Source of the DNA: Zygnema cylindricum
Taxonomy: Eukaryota > Streptophyta > Zygnematophyceae > Zygnematales > Zygnemataceae
Direction: 5' to 3'
DNA: 12,040 bases
NCBI GenBank assembly: GCA_037447655.1
Contig: JBBHKE010001934.1
Span: forward strand, 194,669 to 206,708
Shown: piece by piece, positions 7,969 to 12,040 of the stretch
Numbering within the stretch: the first letter of the stretch is position 1
How the letters are laid out: each line of letters begins with the position of its first letter
Notes under the pieces: model-generated
What the model was told of the DNA's origin: nothing
The model's database searches: none
What the model saw: only the letters and a program-made list of their open reading frames with translations
Translations under genes and position numbers: made by a program

Positions 7969-8036
7969 TAGCTAGAGTTAACGGCTACGCCGCGCTCAGC
8001 CGGTCGGAGGTTCGAGTCATGCCAGACTTTACCTTT
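7969..8036 (+). repeat. tRNA-like A-box/B-box segment, possible truncated SINE head
   Basis: GGTTCGAGTCA at 8009-8019 fits the RNA polymerase III B-box consensus (GGTTCGANNCC) apart from its last bases. TAGCTAGAGTTA at 7969 is a weak A-box candidate 40 bp upstream, a normal spacing. The tRNA fold is poor: the T-stem does not pair properly and no acceptor stem is visible, so this is not a tRNA gene. It may be the tRNA-derived head of a SINE cut by the copia LTR at 8037, or chance. Confidence 0.4.
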
Positions 8037-8239
8037 TGTTGAGAGTGACATAAGTCACTCTTTAGTCCTACCTATGGAGCTGAGGCAGTCATGGCTTCAT
8101 CACTCTCTAACTGTTTCAGTGACTACAACATTTACAGGGGCAAGAGAGAAGAGATGGAGGCATGCTGCTTGCATTTTCCTTATCTGTTTCCGCTAATATT
8201 TTAGACTTAGAAAACACCTAAAAACTAGTTATTTCAACA
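8037..8239 (-). repeat. 3' LTR of copia element 3 (203 bp)
   Basis: On the minus strand the LTR starts TGTTGAAATAAC right after the polypurine tract and ends CACTCTCAACA, giving TGTTGA...TCAACA, a 6-bp terminal inverted repeat of the usual TG...CA type. Length 203 bp is short but within the copia range. An 8-bp perfect hairpin (AGAGTGAC-ATAA-GTCACTCT, 8042-8061) lies six bases inside the distal terminus. The matching 5' LTR should lie beyond the right edge of the window. The 5 bases outside the LTR (CCTTT, 8032-8036) would be the predicted target duplication. Confidence 0.65.
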
Positions 8240-8255
8240 CTCCCTTTATTTTTTT
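8240..8255 (-). promoter_or_regulatory. Polypurine tract of copia element 3
   Basis: On the minus strand AAAAAAATAAAGGGAG directly abuts the TGTTGA start of the LTR. The polypurine tract primes plus-strand DNA synthesis during reverse transcription and normally lies immediately upstream of the 3' LTR, as here. It is 38 bases after the polyprotein stop at 8294. One T interrupts the purine run. Confidence 0.7.
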
Positions 8256-8293
8256 GTCTTATTTTAACTTTTATTTTAATCCACATTTTTCCC

Positions 8294-8779
8294 TCAATAT
8301 TTTAACTTGGGAGAGGGCACAGGTTTGGTCATCATGTCAGCCACCATTTCTTCACCATATTTATACACAAGATTTATAATTTTATTTTCAACCTTTTTCC
8401 TCACGAAGCTCAATCTTATGTCCATGTGCTTAGCCTTGAAATGATGTTTTGGATTGGTTGCAATAGGAATAGCACATTGATTACTAAAGAAAACTTCATG
8501 CACTCCCTCTTTAATATACCCCAAGTTTTGCATTAAGGATTTGACCCACATCAACTCTTTCACAACCGAGCAAAAGGCCATATACTTAGCCTCCATAGTA
8601 GACTCAGCAACCACCTTTTGTTGCTTACTGTTCCAACAGCAAGAACCTTCCCCCACATAGAACACATACCCAAAATTACATCTTCTCATAAATGCATCCC
8701 CATAAGTGGCATCACTCCAAGTAGTGATATCAGTGTGCTCCCCTCCCAAATGCAACCATAACTCTCTGGTTCCTACCAA
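8294..8779 (-). pseudogene. Copia RNase H domain (element 3)
   Basis: RNase H degrades the RNA strand of the RNA:DNA hybrid. The 161-residue frame has TWSDATYGD (Asp 23), FGYVFYVGEGSCCWNSKQQ, VAESTMEAKYMA (Glu 63), WVKSLMQNLG, FFSNQCAIPIATNP, KHMDIRLSFVR and VADMMTKP (Asp 148) in the normal copia order. In the third block the family usually has D-N-Q; here Ser replaces the Asp, which would remove a catalytic metal ligand. The stop at 8294-8296 is probably the natural polyprotein end, 38 bases before the polypurine tract. The start given is only where the open frame begins after a stop; the domain is part of a polyprotein. Confidence 0.85.
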
Positions 8780-9051
8780 TTATCTCATGACTCTCAAGGT
8801 TGCCTCCGAATCTCTCTTCCGAGGATCGTTGAGACTCCTACTTAGGACTCATACTGTTGCTGCTATGTCCGGCCTTGTACACTTCATAAAATAGATCAAA
8901 CTTCCTATGACCTGTCTATAAGGGATAGATTTTATAAATTCTCTCTCCTTTGGACTCATCTGATCATTTAAAATCATCACTCCTCCTTCTAGACTTCCAT
9001 CACTTACTTTTTTCAAGTCTATGGGAGTGAACAATTGTTAGAACTTTCCAT
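8780..9051 (-). pseudogene. RT-RNase H connection (element 3)
   Basis: This links RT to RNase H and shares the RNase H frame. SIPYRQVIGSLIYFMKCTRPDIA (around 8860-8930) matches the highly conserved vPYR-avGSLMYlm--TRPDIA block of copia polyproteins. Stops at 8849 and about 8782 separate it from RNase H, and a frame change near 9040 separates it from the RT. Confidence 0.75.
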
Positions 9052-9740
9052 CTAGAATTTATTAAGCATATTACCTATTGTTTCTTTCTGAGTAAGACTG
9101 ATTATCCTCTTCCCCCTGTCTCTCTCCATTTGGATCGCCAAAATATTTCTTGCATCCCCAAAATCCTTTATATCAAATATTCTTCTAATATCTTTATTTC
9201 CTTTTTTGATCTTTTCCAAAGATTTACTCAACAGAAGCAGATCATCCACATAAATTGAAATAAAAATGACACCATTATCATCTTCAAACATATAGATAGA
9301 ATGGTTTGAGCTCGTCTGGATATTTCCCAGACCAGTGAGAACCCCACCAGGTTATTATTCCACTGTTGGGGAGCTTACTTCAGTCCATATAAGGACTTTA
9401 TGAGTATGCACACTTTGATCTCTTCTCCTTCCTCCACGAACTTTTCAGGTTGCTTCATGAAAATTTCTTCCTCTAACTCACCATTAAAAAAGGCAGTCTT
9501 AATGTCCATCTAGTGTATTTCCTTGTCTTCCCCTGCTGCCAGACTGAGGAGAATCCTTACTGATGAGAACCAAACAATTGGAGCAAAGGTCTCTTTAAAA
9601 TCAATCCCCTCCTTTTGGGTAAACCCTTTCGCTACCAATCGAGCTTTATATATCTCAATGGTATTATCTAGGTTCAGTTTTAGTTTAAACACCCATTTAT
9701 ATCCAATAGTTTTTCTGTCTGGAGGACAATCGGCTAGTTC
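9052..9740 (-). pseudogene. Copia reverse transcriptase (element 3, broken)
   Basis: Read on the minus strand: CPPDRKTIGYKWVFKLKLNL, IEIYKARLVAKGFTQKEGIDFKE, a TAG at 9512-9510 where the family usually has Gln, then motif A MDIKTAFFNGEL with its catalytic Asp. KSLYGLK follows and is interrupted by TAA at 9377-9375 in place of the Gln of the KQAP box. After a frame change near 9300-9340 the YVDD catalytic box is intact at 9252-9241, followed by FDIKDFGDARNILAIQMERD. Catalytic aspartates remain but two stops and a shift prevent translation. A further TAA at 9743-9741 separates it from the linker. Confidence 0.85.
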
Positions 9741-9743
9741 TTA

Positions 9744-10105
9744 AGTATTTGCTTCCATAATGGAGATCATCTCATCATTAATGGATCTTATCGATCTTTA
9801 TTTCTCCGAACTATTCACTGCCTCCAAGTAAGACACAGGCTCATTTGGGTAAGATAGCTTAGTTACCTTATGAGTGGCCTATTTTTCGTGTATCCTTTTG
9901 ATGCTCCTTCTCCCTCCCTCAAACTAAAAAGCTGGAATAGAGGGAAGTCTTGGATTTCTCCTTGCTGTCTCATCGGCTCACCTATTCATGAAAGCCGGTT
10001 CCGGTCCCACTTCTTCTATCTCCTCGAAGTCCATAGAAGTATTTCAGTTTTGTGGTGAGTCTCCTGTATCTTGGATCTCCCCTAAATTTGCATTTACGGT
10101 TTCAC
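9744..10105 (-). pseudogene. Degenerate integrase-RT linker (element 3)
   Basis: No domain is expected here and little is recognisable. In the RT frame the part closest to the RT reads EPVSYLEAVNSSEK then INDEMISIMEANT, matching the EP-sy-eA and EM-si--N words that precede copia RTs. Several stops occur further upstream. The plus-strand open frames here (about 9870-10182) are antisense by-products. Confidence 0.55.
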
Positions 10106-10320
10106 TCATGTCCCTTTTGGGAATGACCGAGTTCTTCTCACTTTCAGACTCAAATCTGATTTTATCTTCTTGGTATATTTAAAGGGGTCAAATGACTTCC
10201 CTTCATCCATGACAACAAGGTGTTTCCCCAAAATGATATCTTTCTTAAATAAGTCATAGACTCTATATCCCTTGAAATCGTCATCATATCCCACAGAGTA
10301 TCCAAGTTTTCCCTTAGCAT
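10106..10320 (-). pseudogene. Integrase C-terminal region distal to MITE (element 3)
   Basis: Reading resumes right after the MITE in the integrase frame, with LGYSVGYDDDFKGYRVYD, the conserved region after the integrase core (vGY---KgYRvyd), then DIILGKHLVVMDEGKSF, corresponding to the usual i--s-dV-FdE segment. The frame runs to a stop at 10106. The ATG at 10294 is an internal Met, not a start. Confidence 0.75.
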
Positions 10321-10321
10321 C

Positions 10322-10323
10322 TA
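10322..10323. repeat. TA target duplication, left
   Basis: TA flanks the MITE here and again at 10523-10524. Counting the element plus one TA as the insertion (201 bp, 67 codons) leaves integrase-like sequence continuous in frame on both sides, which supports TA as the target site. Confidence 0.75.
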
Positions 10324-10522
10324 CACCGCGAATCGTTATTAGCGTTGAGAAATTATTAGTGTAAAGAAAAAATTAGCGTCATTCATTCTAATTTAGCGCC
10401 AGGGGACGTGGCAGATTATGGTCCACGTCCTTAAATAGTGTAGTTTATTCTATTTAAAGTATTAATGTCAAAATTTTGGGGTGCCGATTTAGAGTTCATA
10501 ACGCTAATAACGATTCGCGGTG
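10324..10522. mobile_element. 199-bp MITE with perfect 23-bp TIRs, inserted in copia integrase
   Basis: The left end starts CACCGCGAATCG and the right end finishes CGATTCGCGGTG; the terminal inverted repeats are identical over 23 bp. Counting the flanking CTA/TAG the symmetry is 26 bp. TA on both sides points to a Tc1/mariner (Stowaway-type) element, although the usual Stowaway CTCCCTCCG terminus is absent, so the family is uncertain. Other superfamilies fit less well: I see no 8-9-bp direct duplication and no TTA/TAA 3-bp site. There is no coding capacity. Internally, TTAGCG-type words occur at 10339, 10356 (TTAGTG), 10373 and 10393, and an 8-bp inverted repeat GGACGTGG/CCACGTCC lies at 10404-10430. 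Perfect TIRs suggest recent insertion compared with the decay of its host element. Confidence 0.85.
10404..10430. promoter_or_regulatory. Inverted ACGTGG/CCACGT pair inside MITE
   Basis: GGACGTGG (10404-10411) and CCACGTCC (10423-10430) form a perfect 8-bp inverted repeat with an 11-base spacer. GACGTGGC contains the ABRE/G-box-like core ACGTGGC that plant bZIP factors bind. A regulatory role is inference only; the pair may simply be a small hairpin of the MITE. Confidence 0.4.
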
Positions 10523-10524
10523 TA
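10523..10524. repeat. TA target duplication, right
   Basis: TA immediately follows the right terminus ...GCGGTG and matches the TA at 10322-10323. Confidence 0.75.
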
Positions 10525-11308
10525 GTGTCCAGTTTTTCCTATCCGTGTCAATATTGTAAACTTGGCTACCGAATACTTTAAGGTGTGAGATATCTGGTTT
10601 CCTTCCAACCGATCTCTCAAAAGGTGTCATTCCTTTTAATGCTGAGGTAAAGACTTTATTCTTAATGTAGTTGGCACAGTTGATGGCTTCTGCCAAAAAA
10701 ATCTTTCCTATTTTCTTGTTGCCCAACATACTGCTTGCACTATCTCCTAATGTTCGGTTCAACCACTTTGCTACCCCATTTTGCTCCGGGTTATATGGTA
10801 CAATTTTCCGGTGCTGAACTTCCTCATCTCTTAGATATTCCTCAAACTGGTTAGAGGTATATTCCCCCCCATTATCACTTTTTATTCTCTTAATGGGGGT
10901 TTCATGCAACTTTTCACTCCAAGCTTTATATTCTTTGAAGTAAGTTGATGCTTTAGACTTTTTATTTAGGAAGTAGACTCTAGAGTATCTAGACGTGTCA
11001 TCGGTTACTGTCAACATAAACCTCTTTCTTCCAATGGAAGGTACTTTTGCCAAATCTAGTACTTTCTCACCTCTATATGTGGCGGCTTTGGGAAAAGGAA
11101 GTCTGTGAGCCTTACCCTGAGCAAAGCCACTACAGTCATCCATCATTTCATTATCCCCAAATTGAATGCCTTCTAATACCCCAAGCTTTTTCATTTCCCT
11201 CGACCTATCAAAATGCACATGCCCAAATCGCTTATGCCAAATCATCAACTTAGGATCACCAACATAGTAAGCATTCTTCATTTCATTACTCAAGTTTAGC
11301 CTAAACAT
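10525..11308 (-). pseudogene. Copia integrase core (element 3), split by MITE and catalytically dead
   Basis: On the minus strand the order is WHKRFGH (zinc-binding His pair), DDCSGFAQGK (second Cys of the C-x2-C replaced by Phe), LTVTDDTSRYSRVYFLNKKS, IKSDNGGEYTS (second catalytic Asp, codon 10876-10874), VPYNPEQNGVAKWLNRTL, then FLAEAINCANYIKN and LKGMTPFERSVGRKPDISHLKVFGS. The first catalytic Asp (HSD block) is missing: about 8 residues seem deleted at EKVLDLAKVPS (near 11050). The catalytic Glu is Lys (codon 10768-10766), 36 residues after the Asp. Integrase-derived sequence ends at the TA at 10523; the last residues of the open frame, to a stop at 10496, come from the MITE. A TGA at 11311-11309 precedes the frame. 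Confidence 0.85.
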
Positions 11309-11311
11309 TCA

Positions 11312-11743
11312 TTGGCTACCCTTATATGTCGTGAAGTAAACTTCATCCCCATACTTAGCTGTAAAGACTCCATTTTTAGTGAAGGTATCAAAATCTTTGT
11401 CATCTAACACATACGTAGACACAAGATTTTTACTTAACTGAGGAATCTATAGTACATTAGAGAATGTCAGTATAGAAGTATTACCCTCCACTAAGACTTT
11501 CAGATCTATTAAACCCACTAGATTTGTAGTAACCACTCTCCCATCCCCATACTCTATCTCTACAGTAGTGATCTTTCTTAGCTTAGTGAAGAGTTTCTCA
11601 TCACGACACATATGCATAGATGCACCTAAGCTTATTGAAATTCTGTGGTCTCCATTGACCCACAGAATAAGCAGCCTATGTAAAGCCTCTAGGATAATAT
11701 TTGCCCCTTCTACTTTCCCGCTGAATAAGCGCCGCCCAGGCAC
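11312..11743 (-). pseudogene. Copia aspartic protease (element 3, broken)
   Basis: In the same frame as the integrase. SLGASMHMCRDEKLFTKL corresponds to the protease active-site block, normally D-S-G-A/C-S-x-H-M; here Ser-Leu replace Asp-Ser, so the catalytic Asp is lost. VEIEYGDGRVV (the v-vgdG---- strand), GLIDLKVLVEG, LTFSNVL, then PQLSKNLVS and KNGVF follow, all typical of copia protease to the integrase boundary. A TAG at 11449-11447 interrupts it where many copia proteins have an aromatic residue (Tyr). Confidence 0.8.
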
Positions 11744-12040
11744 ACAAATATCGACGAATAAGACACCCAGTTACCTCTGGTGTCTTAAAGTTATTCGAAT
11801 CCACGTAGATACGTATACACAGCACTACTCTTTGAGAAGTGATTCGATTCTTTCTAGTGATGACATCTCTATCTCATACCCCTACCCTCTCACCAATGAT
11901 GTTTAGATCACCCAAATTATCTAGACTTTCAGAATCACCTCCCATTATGAAGATATGACTGTAAGAGATTACATGATATCTAAGGAGTCAATTCATTTTT
12001 AGAACACAGATGCATACACAATCTACTGTTTCTAAAACTA
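11744..12040 (-). pseudogene. Degenerate gag C-terminal trace (element 3)
   Basis: By position this should be gag upstream of the protease. On the minus strand fragments such as SESLDNLGDLNIIGERV vaguely resemble the l--L--iGe-i segment of copia gag, but no zinc knuckle is visible and frames are broken by stops. A 9-bp inverted repeat (TAAGACACC / GGTGTCTTA, about 11759-11788) lies here. Assignment rests mainly on position. Confidence 0.4.

Larger units (their letters stand above)
8037..12040 (-). mobile_element. Ty1/copia retrotransposon, element 3 (minus strand, partial)
   Basis: Read on the minus strand from the right edge: gag trace, protease, integrase, linker, reverse transcriptase, RNase H, polypurine tract and 3' LTR. 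The order is that of Ty1/copia. It is interrupted by a MITE at 10324-10522, has several stops and frame changes, and has lost key protease, integrase and RNase H residues. The 5' LTR and most of gag are outside the window. Protein comparison by eye with element 2 shows the same superfamily but a different family. Confidence 0.85.

Noticed and set aside
9523-10182. Plus-strand open frames opposite the RT and linker of element 3
   Set aside because: Antisense by-products of a clearly recognisable minus-strand copia polyprotein.
1-12040. CRISPR array, bacterial defence system, operon or a new multi-gene system
   Set aside because: No spacer-repeat array, no intact neighbouring genes with ribosome-binding sites, and every coding trace belongs to decayed retrotransposons.

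Overview
The window looks like repeat-rich, non-genic nuclear DNA of a eukaryote, most likely a plant. I found no intact host gene, no bacterial-style operon, no CRISPR array and no complete RNA gene. The evidence for a plant is circumstantial: Ty1/copia polyproteins with plant-style motifs, a 3' LTR beginning TGTTGA directly after a GGGAG-ending polypurine tract, hAT-like and TA-flanked MITE-like elements, and G-box/ABRE-like words. Some arthropod lineages carry similar copia elements, so the assignment is tentative. All coding traces are decayed, with stops, frameshifts and lost catalytic residues.

Layout. Bases 1-750 hold A-rich unassigned DNA and a cluster of CGATATATCG-type palindromes (about 361-690). 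Bases 759-1320 are a 562-bp non-autonomous hAT-like element with matching ends and an imperfect 8-bp target duplication. Around 1495-1518 lies an orphan copy of the terminal repeat of a MITE found intact at 10324-10522. Bases 2229-2985 are a gag remnant of a first copia-like element (plus strand), disturbed by a 19-bp triplication and a 30-bp duplication. Bases 2986-3927 are non-coding and include a 134-bp tandem duplication just before the second element.

Bases 3928-7240 are a second copia element (plus strand) in the order gag, protease remnant, integrase and reverse transcriptase, broken by at least nine stops and three frame changes. It ends abruptly after the RT and lacks RNase H and a 3' LTR. 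Bases 7241-8036 are non-coding and end in a tRNA-like A-box/B-box segment.

Bases 8037-12040 are a third copia element on the minus strand. From its 3' end it shows a 203-bp LTR, polypurine tract, RNase H, RT, linker, integrase, protease and a gag trace running off the right edge, so its 5' LTR lies outside the window. Its integrase is split by a 199-bp MITE with perfect 23-bp terminal inverted repeats and TA duplications.

The parts do not form a working system. They record nested and neighbouring insertions: copia elements, a MITE inside one of them, and a separate hAT-like element. The least expected features are the perfect-TIR MITE with its regularly spaced TTAGCG words, its orphan end 9 kb away, and the hAT-like element.
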